NCBI GenBank assembly: GCA_949297055.1
Contig: CASFRI010000046.1
Coordinates: forward strand, 1 to 42,142
Direction: 5' to 3'
Origin: an uncultured bacterium
Lineage (GTDB): Bacteria > Bacillota_I > Bacilli_A > RFN20 > CAG-826
Length of the DNA stretch: 42,142 nt
The notes under the pieces are model-generated. The model searched no databases and was not told the origin of the DNA. It worked only from the letters and a program-made list of their open reading frames with translations. How positions within the stretch are numbered: position 1 is the first letter of the stretch; each line of letters starts with the position of its first letter. Made by a program: the position numbers and the translations under genes. Positions 8,017 to 17,462 of the stretch are shown here, in pieces.

Positions 8017-9000
8017 ATGAAAAAATATGAATTATTGTTATTAATACCAATTATTGCCCTTACAGCATGTCAAAACGACGCATATAGTGAGAAAAAAGCT
8101 AATGAACTAAAAGCTGATCTAATTAGCCTTTCTTCTTCCTACTTAGAAGACTTGTTCGCTATCGAATATGCTTTAGATAATTTTGAAATGTTTATGACGA
8201 TGAGCGATTCCACGAATTCTGTTAGTGAAGATTTAGAAATTGAAATCAATGAAGATAATCATAATGATTATTCCTTAATTATGAAGGAAGTAAATGAAGC
8301 TGAACAAAATAAAATTATCCAAGGTTCAACTAATTTAAAAATTTCTCTTCTCACCAGTTCAATCGCTCCTAAAATTGATGTCGATTTTTATGTTGAAAAC
8401 AATGATGCTTACGCTTATTTTAAAGACCAAAGCATTCTTCAATTAAGCGAAATTTTGCTTGAAAGTTATTTAGAAAATGTCGATATTACTTTTCCTGAAA
8501 ATGGCAAAATTTATCTAGATTTATCAAATTTTGAAATGCAAAATAACATAATTAACGCCTTTGGAATTTCTACTATTTTAAATACTATTTCTTTTTTTGA
8601 CACACCTTATTCTTACGAGGAAGATGAAATTACTACTTTATCTTTTTCTTTAAGTAAAAGACATATTGCGGCCTTACAAGCCGAAGCAATGTTAGAGGCG
8701 AATGGCCAAACGCATAACGACGTTAGTCAAACTGAATTTAATGAATTGATACAAGATAATTTAAATAATTTAACTAATATGACTTTAAATTATTTTTATC
8801 TCGATTTTAAATTTGATGATTTAACAGTTCTTGGTTTCGATGTAGATTTTAATGCTTCACAAAAAATCGAAAGTCAAACAAATCAAGAAACATTGACGAC
8901 TGGTCTTAGCTTTGAAACTATTTTATTAAATAAAAATGAGGGCGTTAATGTAAGCACCCCCACTGATTTAGATGAATATACAAGCGTAACATTCTCTTAA
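8017..9000 (+). CDS. Hypothetical lipoprotein
   Basis: I do not recognise a family. The 327-residue protein begins with a lipoprotein signal peptide, a KK pair and a hydrophobic run ending in lipobox LTAC with Cys18 as the lipidated residue. It would be anchored on the outer face of the membrane. The mature part is acidic, rich in Asn, Ser and Leu, with alternating polar and hydrophobic stretches suggestive of beta structure, and has no further cysteine pair or catalytic motif. It is transcribed alone from a leaderless-type promoter, divergently from coaX, and its end overlaps leuS by four bases tail to tail. A substrate-binding or surface role is possible but unsupported. Confidence 0.8.
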   Translation: MKKYELLLLIPIIALTACQNDAYSEKKANELKADLISLSSSYLEDLFAIEYALDNFEMFMTMSDSTNSVSEDLEIEINEDNHNDYSLIMKEVNEAEQNKIIQGSTNLKISLLTSSIAPKIDVDFYVENNDAYAYFKDQSILQLSEILLESYLENVDITFPENGKIYLDLSNFEMQNNIINAFGISTILNTISFFDTPYSYEEDEITTLSFSLSKRHIAALQAEAMLEANGQTHNDVSQTEFNELIQDNLNNLTNMTLNYFYLDFKFDDLTVLGFDVDFNASQKIESQTNQETLTTGLSFETILLNKNEGVNVSTPTDLDEYTSVTFS

Positions 9001-11399
9001 TTTACAACGATTGAAATAATCTTATGCTTGATGACGATAATTTTTTTAATTTCGTAACCGTCGCAATATTTTTTAATCACTTCTAAATTGAGAGCTCTTT
9101 CTTTAATCTTTTCTTCATCTTCATCGACATCCACTTCCATCGTCGCTCTTAATTTGCCGTTTACTTGAATAGCGATTGTCACTTGATTTTTCTTTAAATA
9201 AGATTCATCGTAACTTGGCCACTTTGCCGCGCTTAAAGAATCGTTATGGCCTAACATTTCATACATCTCTTCCATAAGATGAGGCGAAACAGGTGAAAGC
9301 ATAATAACTAATCCTTCTAAATAAGGACGATAAATTGTTTTAGCTTTATAAAATTCATTAGTCAAAACCATGAGCTGCGCTAAAGCGGTGTTATATTGTA
9401 AATTAAGATAATCATCCGTGACTTTCTTAACGCTAAAATGATAGACGTAATCTAAAGAATGATCATTTTCTTCACTAATTTTATTTCTAAATTCATCACT
9501 TTCTAATAATCGATAAACACGGTCCAAATATTTTCTTGCTGCTTCCACCCCATTATCGTTCCAAGGTAAAGAAGCTTCAAGCGGCCCCATGAACATTTCA
9601 AAGAAACGTAAAGCATCCGCACCAAATTGTTCAATTAATTCATCAGGATTAACGACGTTTCCGCGTGATTTTGACATCTTTTCATAATTGCTACCCAAAA
9701 TCATTCCTTGATGAAATAACTTTTTAAATGGTTCTTTACATTTAACGATGCCATGATCAAATAAAACTTTATGCCAAAATCTTGCATATAATAAATGTAA
9801 AACAGCATGTTCCGCTCCACCGACGTAAAGATCGACTGGTAACCAATGTTCGATTAGTCTTGGATCCGCTAAGGCATTTTGATTATGTGGATCTAAATAA
9901 CGAATATAATACCAACATGATCCTGCCCATTGCGGCATAGTGTTAGTTTCTCTTCTCGCTTCTTTTCCGTCAACTTCTACATCTAACCAATCTTTCGCTA
10001 ACGCTAATGGTGATTCGCCTGTCCCACTTGGTTTATATTCATCAAGATGAGGTAAAGTTAAAGGTAAGTCACTTTCCTTCAAAGGAACAATCTTTTCATC
10101 ATCGACGAAGACGACTGGAATTGGTTCACCCCAATATCTTTGTCTAGAAAACAGCCAATCCCTTAATTTATAAGTGATTTGTTCTTCGCCTTTACCAATT
10201 TCTTTTAAATATTTATTTAAAATTTTCTTCGATTCCTCAATATTTTTCCCATTAATTAAAGGTGAGTTAATATGTTTTGCATCATCGACCATGGCATCTT
10301 TAGAAATATCACCTTCGAGCACTTGTTTCATCTTGATATGATGTGCTTTAGCGAAAGCATAATCTCTTTCATCGTGTGCGGGCACAGCCATGACCGCCCC
10401 TTCACCATAATTTGCAAGAACGTAATCCGCAATGTAAATTGGAACTTTTTCCTCATTGATGGGGTTAATAGCATAAGCCCCGATGAATACACCAGTCTTT
10501 TCTTTATTTAAATCGGTTCTTTCCAAATCAGATTTTGAAGCAATTTTGTTAAGATAATCTTCGACGTCTTTTTCTTTTTCTTTCGAAGTTATTTGTTTCA
10601 CTAAGGGGTGTTCTGGTGCTAAGCAACAATAAGTACAACCATAAAGTGTATCAACTCTCGTCGTAAAGATGTTGAAAGATAAATCTGTTCCATCAATTTT
10701 AAAATTGACACGTGTTCCAATCGACTTACCAATCCAATTCTTTTGCATTTCTAAAGTCGAATGCGGCCAATCAAGCGTCGCCAAATCTTCTTCTAATCGA
10801 TCAGCGTAAGCGGTAATTTTTAGCATCCACTGGCGCATCGCTTTTCTAACGACAGGAAAACCACCTACTTCCGATTTACCATCGATTACTTCTTCATTAG
10901 CAAGAACTGTTCCTAAAGCAGGACAAAAATTGACTGGCTGATAAGAAATGTAAGCTAAATTATCGTTTAATAAAAGTAAGAAAATCCATTGCGTCCATTT
11001 GACATAATCTTCATCTATTGTTGCAATTTCTTTGCTCCAATCGTAAGAAAATCCAGCTTTCTTTAATTGAGTTTTAAATCTTTCGATATTTGCTCTAGTA
11101 AATTCTTCTGGATGATGATTTGTTTTAATAGCGTATTGTTCAGCGGGTAAGCCAAAAGCATCCCAGCCAATTGGATGAAGGACATTATAGCCTCTAAGCC
11201 TTTGCATTCTTGCCATGATGTCAGTCGCTGTATAATTTTCAAAATGGCCGACGTGTAAACCCTCACCACTCGGATAAGGGAACATATCTAAGACGTAAAA
11301 TTTGGGTTTAGAAAAATCGTAAACATCACATTCAAATGTATGATGCTCTTCCCAATATTTTTGCCATTTAGCTTCTTTTTTTTTATGATCGTAACCCAT
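8997..11399 (-). CDS. leuS: Leucyl-tRNA synthetase
   Basis: The 800-residue protein is a complete bacterial-type LeuRS. The class I HIGH motif reads [12 protein letters not shown] (residues 41-52). The CP1 editing region contains [12 protein letters not shown] and later AVPAHDERD, typical of an active post-transfer editing site. [16 protein letters not shown] is the second class I motif, followed by the anticodon-binding domain and a short C-terminal domain ([15 protein letters not shown]). It lies 16 bases after glgA and is therefore the last gene of the glycogen operon, an unusual partner. The ribosome binding site is weak (AAGAAGTGA). No T-box precedes it. Confidence 0.98.
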   Translation of the reverse strand: MGYDHKKKEAKWQKYWEEHHTFECDVYDFSKPKFYVLDMFPYPSGEGLHVGHFENYTATDIMARMQRLRGYNVLHPIGWDAFGLPAEQYAIKTNHHPEEFTRANIERFKTQLKKAGFSYDWSKEIATIDEDYVKWTQWIFLLLLNDNLAYISYQPVNFCPALGTVLANEEVIDGKSEVGGFPVVRKAMRQWMLKITAYADRLEEDLATLDWPHSTLEMQKNWIGKSIGTRVNFKIDGTDLSFNIFTTRVDTLYGCTYCCLAPEHPLVKQITSKEKEKDVEDYLNKIASKSDLERTDLNKEKTGVFIGAYAINPINEEKVPIYIADYVLANYGEGAVMAVPAHDERDYAFAKAHHIKMKQVLEGDISKDAMVDDAKHINSPLINGKNIEESKKILNKYLKEIGKGEEQITYKLRDWLFSRQRYWGEPIPVVFVDDEKIVPLKESDLPLTLPHLDEYKPSGTGESPLALAKDWLDVEVDGKEARRETNTMPQWAGSCWYYIRYLDPHNQNALADPRLIEHWLPVDLYVGGAEHAVLHLLYARFWHKVLFDHGIVKCKEPFKKLFHQGMILGSNYEKMSKSRGNVVNPDELIEQFGADALRFFEMFMGPLEASLPWNDNGVEAARKYLDRVYRLLESDEFRNKISEENDHSLDYVYHFSVKKVTDDYLNLQYNTALAQLMVLTNEFYKAKTIYRPYLEGLVIMLSPVSPHLMEEMYEMLGHNDSLSAAKWPSYDESYLKKNQVTIAIQVNGKLRATMEVDVDEDEEKIKERALNLEVIKKYCDGYEIKKIIVIKHKIISIVVN

Positions 11400-11415
11400 A
11401 AATAATCACTTCTTT

Positions 11416-12864
11416 CTATTTTCCAATGGCTTTATTATACGCACGCAAATAGAGTTTTGCATACTTTTTCCACGAATTATTCGTTTTCATACCATTACGA
11501 ATTAACCTTTTAAATAGCCATTTATTATCGTAATAAATATCTAAAGCTTGATTTAATGTCTGCAAAAGACTAGAAGCATCGAAATTAACAAAGTTAAAGC
11601 CATTTGCAGAATCATGATTGATGCCATCGTAAGCAACGACAGAATCAATTAGACCGCCAGTAGCCCTCACGATAGGAATAGAGCCATATCTTAAAGCGAT
11701 AAGCTGACTTGTCCCACATGGTTCAAATAAAGAAGGCACTAAAGTGAAATCGCTTCCAGCATATATTAAATGTGCGAGCCTTTCATCGTAGCCGATGATA
11801 ACTTTGACATTATGAGGAAAATTATTCATATAATTAGTGGCGTATAGTTCTAATTCTTTTTCTCCACTACCCATGATGACGATATTCGCGCCTCTATTCA
11901 CTAAATCATTTAAAGAAGCAAAAATTAGGCCTAAACCTTTTTGCCAAGTAAAGCGTGAAACAAAACCAATTAAAGGTTTATCAATATCATTTAAACCTAA
12001 TTCTTCTAAGACAATTTTTTTATTCGCTAATTTGCCTTTTGTATAATTTTCGACGGAATAGTGTTTAGAAAAATTATCTTTACTAGGATCATAATAATTC
12101 GTATCGATACCATTTGCGATGCCAATGAAATGATCTTTTTTCTCTTTGAGCAATTCTTGAAAGCCCATTCCATGTTCTGGACTTAATAATTCATCACGAT
12201 AAGTTTTAGAAACGGTCGTGACGATGTCACTATAACAAATCGCAGCTTTTAAAGTTGAGACCATTCCTTTAAATTCAAGTCTTCCATCATCAAAATAAAT
12301 GCGATCAAGTTCATAAATTTCTTCTAAACCTCTCACATCAAATAAACCTTGATAGGCTGGATTATGAATTGTTAAAACGAACTTCGTGTTCTTAAAATTA
12401 GTGCGATAATTTTCTTCTTCTTTAGCTAAGAAAGGTAAAAGTCCAGCATGCCAATCATGAATATGAATAATCTTAGCTTTATTCGTTTTAAAAGAGGCGA
12501 GTAAGTCTAAGGAAGCAAAAGTGAAAAACGCAAAGCGTTCAATATCATCATGATAAGAATAAATGCCATGATCACGCATGAAATAACGATCAGATCGAAT
12601 AAAATAATAATTGACCCCTTCTACGCTCATTTTATAAATTTCACATTCTTCCCTACGCCAAGCGATATTCACAAAAAATTTACGAAACGCTCTTCTTTTT
12701 AAAATATCGCTTTCTTTCATATATTGCATGCCTTTATATAAAGGCATAATAATGCTAACTTCGTGTAATTTAGCAAGTTCTTTAGCTAATCCAAAAACGA
12801 CTTCGCCCATCCCTCCAGTTTTCATAAATGGGGCGGCTTCGGAAGAAATCATTGCTATATGCAT
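11416..12864 (-). CDS. glgA: Glycogen synthase (ADP-glucose type)
   Basis: The 482-residue protein is a GT5 glycogen synthase that adds glucose from ADP-glucose to alpha-1,4-glucan ends. The N-terminal donor-binding motif appears as KTGGMGEV (residues 15-22), where KTGGLADV is usual. IHIHDWHAGLLP and IHNPAYQG mark the N-terminal Rossmann fold; the second fold has SRFTWQKGLGL and the catalytic VPSLFEPCGTSQ. Length is normal. AAGGAG precedes the ATG. It follows glgD by 14 bases, so substrate supply and polymerisation are co-expressed. No branching enzyme or phosphorylase is in this window. Confidence 0.96.
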   Translation of the reverse strand: MHIAMISSEAAPFMKTGGMGEVVFGLAKELAKLHEVSIIMPLYKGMQYMKESDILKRRAFRKFFVNIAWRREECEIYKMSVEGVNYYFIRSDRYFMRDHGIYSYHDDIERFAFFTFASLDLLASFKTNKAKIIHIHDWHAGLLPFLAKEEENYRTNFKNTKFVLTIHNPAYQGLFDVRGLEEIYELDRIYFDDGRLEFKGMVSTLKAAICYSDIVTTVSKTYRDELLSPEHGMGFQELLKEKKDHFIGIANGIDTNYYDPSKDNFSKHYSVENYTKGKLANKKIVLEELGLNDIDKPLIGFVSRFTWQKGLGLIFASLNDLVNRGANIVIMGSGEKELELYATNYMNNFPHNVKVIIGYDERLAHLIYAGSDFTLVPSLFEPCGTSQLIALRYGSIPIVRATGGLIDSVVAYDGINHDSANGFNFVNFDASSLLQTLNQALDIYYDNKWLFKRLIRNGMKTNNSWKKYAKLYLRAYNKAIGK

Positions 12865-12878
12865 ATAAATAATACTCC

Positions 12879-13979
12879 TTAATTAGATTGATTGATGTAA
12901 AGAGGATGGTCTTCATCACCGATGAAGGAACTTCCTTCTTTAATTTTGACGCCTCGCTCGATGACGGCGTGTTTAATTGTAGCATTTTTTTCAATGATGG
13001 CTTCAGAAAATATCAAAGTTTCATCCACTTCCGCTCCCGCTTCGACGGTGACATTTCTTGAAAGGATGGAAGAATGAACTTTGCCTTCGATGACGCTACC
13101 ATTCGCCACGAATGAATTAGTGACTTCGCTACCTTCGCAAATTTTGCTTGGTGGAGTGTCATGAGTTCTCGTATAAATTGGCCAATTAGAATTAAATAAG
13201 TCTTTACGTTTTTGATAAGAAAGTAATTTTAAAGAAGTATCGACGTAATCTTTAAACGTTAAGATAACTTGAACGGATCCTAAAAAGGGATAAGCCTTAA
13301 TTTTCCCTTTCTTCGTCTCGATAGCGATTTTAATAGCTTCTTTAAAAGAAATACCTTTTCCTTCATGCTCTAATATCTTTAAAAGATATTCGTAACTAAA
13401 AATATAAGATTCAATGTCCGCATAAACGTGTTCTTTACTTAAATCGTTATCAAACATTTTAGTTACGACATCATTCTTATTAAATTTAATTAATGTGACT
13501 CCTTTTAATTCTTTACCTCTTTTGCTTTCTTTATATATGATAGTGACGTCATTTTTATTTTCTTCGTGAAATTTTAAAGCGTCGCGATAATCAAGTCTTA
13601 CTAAATAATGACAACTTGCTACGACGATAAATTGTGGCTTAGCCCTTTCTAAAACCCAAGCATTGAGTTTTAAATTGGAAATATCCGTATTAAAGTTTTC
13701 GTTTAAAATGCCTCTTTCATCGTATAAAGTATAAAGAAAACCTGTCTTAGTGTTCTTATTCCATGATTGATTATTACCAAGATGCATGCTAATGTTTTGA
13801 GGATTATTTCTCACCAATATCCCCATCTTATCAATATCAGAATTAGAAAAATTAGATAAGGTAAAATCTAAAAAAGTATATCTTCCAAGAAAAGGGATGA
13901 TAGGAAAACTTCGCTCATCTTTAAATTCATCGATTTCAGGACTTGAATGAGTGTTACATAAAGCTAAAACTCGATACAT
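12879..13979 (-). CDS. glgD: ADP-glucose pyrophosphorylase subunit GlgD
   Basis: The 366-residue protein is the GlgD subunit of Bacillota ADP-glucose pyrophosphorylase. It shares the nucleotidyltransferase fold with GlgC, but the N-terminal GGxGxRL loop is replaced (residues 5-26 region with ALCNTHSSPEID). This is expected for GlgD, a regulatory partner with little or no activity alone. FLDFTLSNFSNSDIDKMGIL aligns with the GlgC counterpart, and the C-terminal third has left-handed beta-helix repeats (VEAGAEVDETLIFSEA). Its ATG overlaps the glgC stop as TAATG, matching the need for paired subunit synthesis. Confidence 0.95.
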   Translation of the reverse strand: MYRVLALCNTHSSPEIDEFKDERSFPIIPFLGRYTFLDFTLSNFSNSDIDKMGILVRNNPQNISMHLGNNQSWNKNTKTGFLYTLYDERGILNENFNTDISNLKLNAWVLERAKPQFIVVASCHYLVRLDYRDALKFHEENKNDVTIIYKESKRGKELKGVTLIKFNKNDVVTKMFDNDLSKEHVYADIESYIFSYEYLLKILEHEGKGISFKEAIKIAIETKKGKIKAYPFLGSVQVILTFKDYVDTSLKLLSYQKRKDLFNSNWPIYTRTHDTPPSKICEGSEVTNSFVANGSVIEGKVHSSILSRNVTVEAGAEVDETLIFSEAIIEKNATIKHAVIERGVKIKEGSSFIGDEDHPLYINQSN

Positions 13980-15112
13980 TATTCATCTTCCCCCTCTCCA
14001 CTATAAAGAATAATTTGTTTTCTTTCTGCATTGATGATTTTATTTTCTTCGATGCGAGTATGAGGAGCGATAATTGCATCATAAATTTTTGCCCCTTTTC
14101 CAATACTTACATCGTTCATGACGATGCAACGATTTAAATAAGCTCCTTTTTCGATTAATACTTCGTTAGAGACGACACTATTGATTACTTCTCCTAGAAC
14201 AATCGCTCCTTGATTAATTAAAGAATGAGATACTTTCGCGCTTTTTCCAATGTAAGCTGGAAATGAATGCGTATCTTCGGTATAAATATGTCTAACTAAA
14301 TCGTTTTCGCTTTTAGCGAATTCATGCATTTCATCGATAATATCCATATTTGATTGATGTAAGCTCGCTAAAGTTCCAACATCACGCCAATAGCCTTTAA
14401 ATATATGTGTATAAACTTTGAATTTATTTTTTAGCATGTAGGGAATAATATCTTTACCAAAGTCGTGAGTGGAAAATTCATCAAGATGGTCTTTAATTAA
14501 AATATCTCTTAAAACTTCATATTTAAAAATGTAGATGCCCATGCTCGCTAAATTAGATTTTGGTTCTTTTGGCTTTTCTTCAAAATTTAAAACTTTGCCT
14601 TGTGCATCGCACGTTATAATACCAAATCTAGAAGCTTCTTCTAAATTTACTTCAATGCTAGAAATAGTCACATCCGCACGACGTAATTTATGAAAATTTA
14701 AAAGGTCAACATAAATCATTTTATAGATGTGATCACCTGATAAAATAAGAACATGTGATGGTTTAAGTTCATCAAGATAATCTAAATTTTGATAGATGGC
14801 GTCTGCTGTACCAAAAAACCAGCTTGCCCCTTCTTCAGTCTGCCTTGGCGAAAGAACAATAGAAACGCTTCGACACCCATTTAATCCCCATTTTTCGCCA
14901 TTTCCAATATAAGCATTCAAAGCAATCGATTCATATTGCGTAATAGTTGAAACATTATCGAAGCCAGAATTAGCTAAATTAGATAAAGGAAAGTCGATAA
15001 TACGATAACGCGCAGCAAAAGAAATAGCGGGCTTAGCCATCTTCTTCGTCAAAGATGCAAGCCTCGTTCCTTTTCCACCTGCAAGGATGAAACTTACGAC
15101 ATCTTTTGCCAT
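13979..15112 (-). CDS. glgC: Glucose-1-phosphate adenylyltransferase, catalytic subunit
   Basis: The 377-residue protein makes ADP-glucose and PPi from glucose-1-phosphate and ATP, the committed step of bacterial glycogen synthesis. ILAGGKGTRL (residues 9-18) is the nucleotide loop, followed by KPAISFAARYRIIDFPLSN, and GTADAIYQN with the adenine-binding region. FEEKPKEPKSNLASMGIY contains the glucose-1-phosphate site and YWRDVGT the conserved end of the catalytic domain. The C-terminal beta-helix domain is present. AAGGAG lies seven bases upstream of the ATG, with a leader starting near 15146. It is the first gene of the glg-leuS operon. Confidence 0.97.
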   Translation of the reverse strand: MAKDVVSFILAGGKGTRLASLTKKMAKPAISFAARYRIIDFPLSNLANSGFDNVSTITQYESIALNAYIGNGEKWGLNGCRSVSIVLSPRQTEEGASWFFGTADAIYQNLDYLDELKPSHVLILSGDHIYKMIYVDLLNFHKLRRADVTISSIEVNLEEASRFGIITCDAQGKVLNFEEKPKEPKSNLASMGIYIFKYEVLRDILIKDHLDEFSTHDFGKDIIPYMLKNKFKVYTHIFKGYWRDVGTLASLHQSNMDIIDEMHEFAKSENDLVRHIYTEDTHSFPAYIGKSAKVSHSLINQGAIVLGEVINSVVSNEVLIEKGAYLNRCIVMNDVSIGKGAKIYDAIIAPHTRIEENKIINAERKQIILYSGEGEDE

Positions 15113-15152
15113 CCTTCACTCCTTCTTTCTAAAATGTTATAAATCTAGTTTT

Positions 15153-15158
15153 ATTATA
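15153..15158 (-). promoter_or_regulatory. -10 box of the glgC operon
   Basis: TATAAT on the minus strand, about 40 bases before the glgC ATG. No good -35 is seen at 16-18 bases, so it may need an activator. The leader carries an AAGGAG ribosome binding site. Confidence 0.5.
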
Positions 15159-15175
15159 GAATAATACTTCTCCAT

Positions 15176-15204
15176 TTGTATAGATTTTTCATTTGCTTTA
15201 TAAT
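15176..15204 (+). promoter_or_regulatory. Promoter of the gene at 15219, very short leader
   Basis: TTGTAT (15176-15181), 17 bases, TATAAT (15199-15204). The ATG follows after 14 bases with no Shine-Dalgarno, so the leader is about eight bases at most. Confidence 0.65.
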
Positions 15205-15218
15205 TTTAAAAGTAATTT

Positions 15219-15689
15219 ATGGCAAAAGAAAAAAATAAAAATGTAACTAAATTAAAAATCTCACCTCTTAAAAGTGCTCTTATTTTCGTGGGAGTAATTA
15301 CTCTTGTGGCGATTGGTTTATATTTTATTAACCCACCGAGTTGGCCACCTTCCATTTTACAATATGTTGTAATTGGCATTTGGCTTGCCTTATCTATTTT
15401 TCTTATCATCGTTTCGATTCGTATGAATTATTACACTTATAATCGCTACGAACTAATTAGACACGTCTTTACAAAAGAATACGTCATCAAATATAAAGAT
15501 GTTTTATATATCGATGTTGAATGGTCAAAAAAACATCATTCATTGCTCATCTTTACAAGCCTTGGACACGAACGTTATCTTCCTTTCGATAAAGATGGTA
15601 AAATTTTTGAATTAATGCTAGAAAGATGTAAGCATCTCATATCAAAAGAAGAATATTTAATCAAATTTCCTAACGCAAAAATTAAATAA
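15219..15689 (+). CDS. Small membrane protein with possible PH-like domain
   Basis: I do not recognise a specific family. The 156-residue protein has a basic cytoplasmic start, two transmembrane helices (about residues 18-38 and 47-67) separated by a Pro-rich turn (NPPSWPPS), and a soluble tail of about 85 residues. The tail looks like a bacterial PH (bPH2/YdbT-like) fold: YNRYELIRHVFTKEYVIKYKDVLYIDV, then a strand-rich HHSLLIFTSLG and a final helix. Such proteins are usually envelope-associated and of unknown function. It is a single-gene unit with a near-leaderless promoter, divergent from glgC. Confidence 0.75.
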   Translation: MAKEKNKNVTKLKISPLKSALIFVGVITLVAIGLYFINPPSWPPSILQYVVIGIWLALSIFLIIVSIRMNYYTYNRYELIRHVFTKEYVIKYKDVLYIDVEWSKKHHSLLIFTSLGHERYLPFDKDGKIFELMLERCKHLISKEEYLIKFPNAKIK

Positions 15690-15699
15690 ACTTACTTTT

Positions 15700-15718
15700 G
15701 AAAATATATAATATTTTC
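15700..15718. repeat. AT-rich inverted repeat after the gene at 15219
   Basis: Perfect 8-base arms (GAAAATAT and ATATTTTC) around ATA. It could fold as a weak terminator hairpin, though the T run after it is broken. Confidence 0.4.
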
Positions 15719-15737
15719 ATTTAAATAAAAAATCATA

Positions 15738-15757
15738 AAAAATATTTAAATATTTTT
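15738..15757. repeat. 20-base perfect AT palindrome upstream of the rpmB promoter
   Basis: The sequence reads identically on both strands and ends two bases before the rpmB -35. It may be an UP-element-like A/T tract, a weak terminator of the preceding gene, or a binding site. Nothing distinguishes these. Confidence 0.45.
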
Positions 15758-15759
15758 CA

Positions 15760-15788
15760 TTTACTTAGATATTAAAATTTGTTATACT
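15760..15788 (+). promoter_or_regulatory. rpmB promoter
   Basis: TTTACT (15760-15765), 17 bases, TATACT (15783-15788) with TGT directly before the -10 (extended -10). The A/T-rich palindrome just upstream may raise its strength. Confidence 0.6.
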
Positions 15789-15812
15789 TTTTACTTGCAA
15801 GGAGAATAGAAT

Positions 15813-16001
15813 ATGTCAAGAATTTGTCCTTTAACTGGTAAAGCCCCCTTAAGCGGAAATAAAAGATCTCACTCATTACGCGCTTCAAGACGCGTCTTTA
15901 ATCCTAATTTACAAAAATGTCGTGTAGAAATTGATGGAAAGATTGTCACTCTCCGTCTTTCTGCAAGAGCGCGTAGGACTTTAGCGAAACAAGTTCGCTA
16001 A
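15813..16001 (+). CDS. rpmB: 50S ribosomal protein L28
   Basis: The 62-residue basic protein is L28, a structural protein of the large subunit. Diagnostic pieces are CPLTGKAPLSGN at residues 5-16, SHSLRASRRVFNPNLQK, and the C-terminal RLSARARRTL. Cys5 is present, but the other cysteines of the zinc-binding form are missing, so this is a zinc-independent type. AAGGAG lies eight bases before the ATG. As in B. subtilis, it sits divergent or convergent to the rpe/prkC cluster, supporting a conserved locus. Confidence 0.96.
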   Translation: MSRICPLTGKAPLSGNKRSHSLRASRRVFNPNLQKCRVEIDGKIVTLRLSARARRTLAKQVR

Positions 16002-16023
16002 GCATTATATCTTCCTTTCTAGA

Positions 16024-16058
16024 AAATAGCGGTCTACCCCCTGGACCGTTATTTTTTT
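16024..16058. terminator. Rho-independent terminator shared by rpmB and the gmk-rpe operon
   Basis: A 10-bp stem (AATAGCGGTC with GACCGTTATT, one G-U pair) around a C-rich loop, followed by seven Ts. On the minus strand the A-rich left flank becomes a U-rich tail, so it can stop both converging transcripts. Confidence 0.9.
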
Positions 16059-16059
16059 G

Positions 16060-16749
16060 TTACACTAAGACTAAGAGCAAAATGAAAATAAATGAAAGAT
16101 GATTAATTAAAATAGTAAGCCATTCAGATAAAGCTAAGATGAACACTTTTCCTCTTCGATAACTAATCGTTCCATCACTGTTTACTTGCTTTTCAAGTTT
16201 AGCCCAATCTTTTAATTTAGGATTGAACATAATAATTAATAAAGCGATGACAAAAATAATGGAAAACGCTACTACGATATAACCTAGCCAGCTAGGGTAA
16301 TCAAAAGCCGTGGGAATTTTCCAATCGATGAAATAGAAAGCAAAAAAGATGATAGATAAAATGTTCACCAAGGTCGATAAAAAATTTAAGCCAAAAACAA
16401 TTAGATGAATTTTAACAAATCTCGTATCGATAATAGCAAGAAAAAATAAAGAAAGATAAGATAAAATTCCAAAGACAGAAATAACGTAAGTTAAAGTTGT
16501 ATATTTAAAATATTCTTTTAACGCTAAGATGTAAGAAACTCCCATTAAAGCAAAAATCAAAATGAGCATCGCCCGATAAATAAATTTATGATCGCCTTTC
16601 TTATCTTGATCTAATTCGAAAGGAAAATGACGGAGAAAAGAAAATTTATCGCCATATTCATCTTTAAAAGAGCGAACGTTAACTAGATAAATTATTAAGA
16701 ATAAAAGGAAAGTAGCAAGATAACTTCCCAAAGCGACGTAAGGAAACAT
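16060..16749 (-). CDS. Hypothetical six-helix membrane protein
   Basis: I do not recognise a family. The 229-residue protein has six predicted transmembrane helices, at roughly residues 3-24, 58-80, 87-109, 113-139, 151-173 and 205-229. A charged cytoplasmic loop between helices 1 and 2 and another between 5 and 6 carry most of the Lys/Arg residues. No transporter signature or catalytic motif stands out. Its ATG overlaps the rpe stop as TAATG, so it is translated with rpe. In B. subtilis the gene after rpe is the thiamine pyrophosphokinase gene; this protein is unrelated to it. Confidence 0.75.
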   Translation of the reverse strand: MFPYVALGSYLATFLLFLIIYLVNVRSFKDEYGDKFSFLRHFPFELDQDKKGDHKFIYRAMLILIFALMGVSYILALKEYFKYTTLTYVISVFGILSYLSLFFLAIIDTRFVKIHLIVFGLNFLSTLVNILSIIFFAFYFIDWKIPTAFDYPSWLGYIVVAFSIIFVIALLIIMFNPKLKDWAKLEKQVNSDGTISYRRGKVFILALSEWLTILINHLSFIFILLLVLV

Positions 16750-17414
16750 TAATAATCTAAAGATTCTAACCTTTCTTTTATATCATCGTGTCCAAAAAGA
16801 TAAGAACCAGCCACTAAAATATCCGCCCCATTCGCACGTGCGTAATAGCCTGTAACATGATTGATACCACCATCCACTTCAATTTTAAAAGAATGATGTT
16901 CCGTTTCTCGATAATATTTAAGTAAAGCGATCTTACTATAAGCTTCATTTAAAAATTCTTGGCCACCAAAACCTGGTTCGACGCTCATGACGAGCACTAA
17001 ATCGACGAGTGATAAATAAGGAAGTAAAGTTTCAACGCTTGTCTTAGGACGTAAAGAAATGCCAACTTTTAAACCAAAGCTACGCATGTATGAAATAAGT
17101 TCTTTTCCTTCTTCTAAATTTTCGATAGCTTCGACATGGAATGTAATAAGATGAGCCCCAGCTTCTTTAAAAGGTAAAATGAATTTTCTAGGATTAGATA
17201 TCATAAGATGAACATCATTAAAAAAATAATGTTTCTTTTCGACAGCTTTAAGTAAAGGGATACCAAAGGAAATATTATCGACAAAATGTCCATCCATAAC
17301 GTCGAAATGAAGCCAATTAACTCCTAATTCGTGCATTTTGTTAAGTTCATCTTCCAAGTGCAAAAAATCTGCACTTAGTAACGATGGAGCGATAATTAAT
17401 TTTTCTTTGCTCAT
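16749..17414 (-). CDS. rpe: Ribulose-phosphate 3-epimerase
   Basis: The 221-residue TIM-barrel enzyme interconverts ribulose-5-phosphate and xylulose-5-phosphate. IIAPSLLSADF at residues 6-16, HFDVMDGHFVDNISFG with metal-ligand His and catalytic Asp, HLMISNP, SVEPGFGGQEF and the second catalytic Asp in EVDGGI are all present. I place the start at the ATG at 17414, with GAAGGAA eight bases upstream. A longer frame from a TTG at 17447 has no ribosome binding site and no homology. The location after prkC matches B. subtilis, where rsgA normally lies between the two; here only 48 bases separate them. Confidence 0.96.
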   Translation of the reverse strand: MSKEKLIIAPSLLSADFLHLEDELNKMHELGVNWLHFDVMDGHFVDNISFGIPLLKAVEKKHYFFNDVHLMISNPRKFILPFKEAGAHLITFHVEAIENLEEGKELISYMRSFGLKVGISLRPKTSVETLLPYLSLVDLVLVMSVEPGFGGQEFLNEAYSKIALLKYYRETEHHSFKIEVDGGINHVTGYYARANGADILVAGSYLFGHDDIKERLESLDY

Positions 17415-17462
17415 AATTATTTCCTTCTTTCTATTTAATAGTATCAAAAAATTAATAAATTA

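Noticed and set aside
17415-17447. TTG start for rpe giving eleven more residues
   Set aside because: No ribosome binding site and no family similarity; GAAGGAA fits the ATG at 17414.
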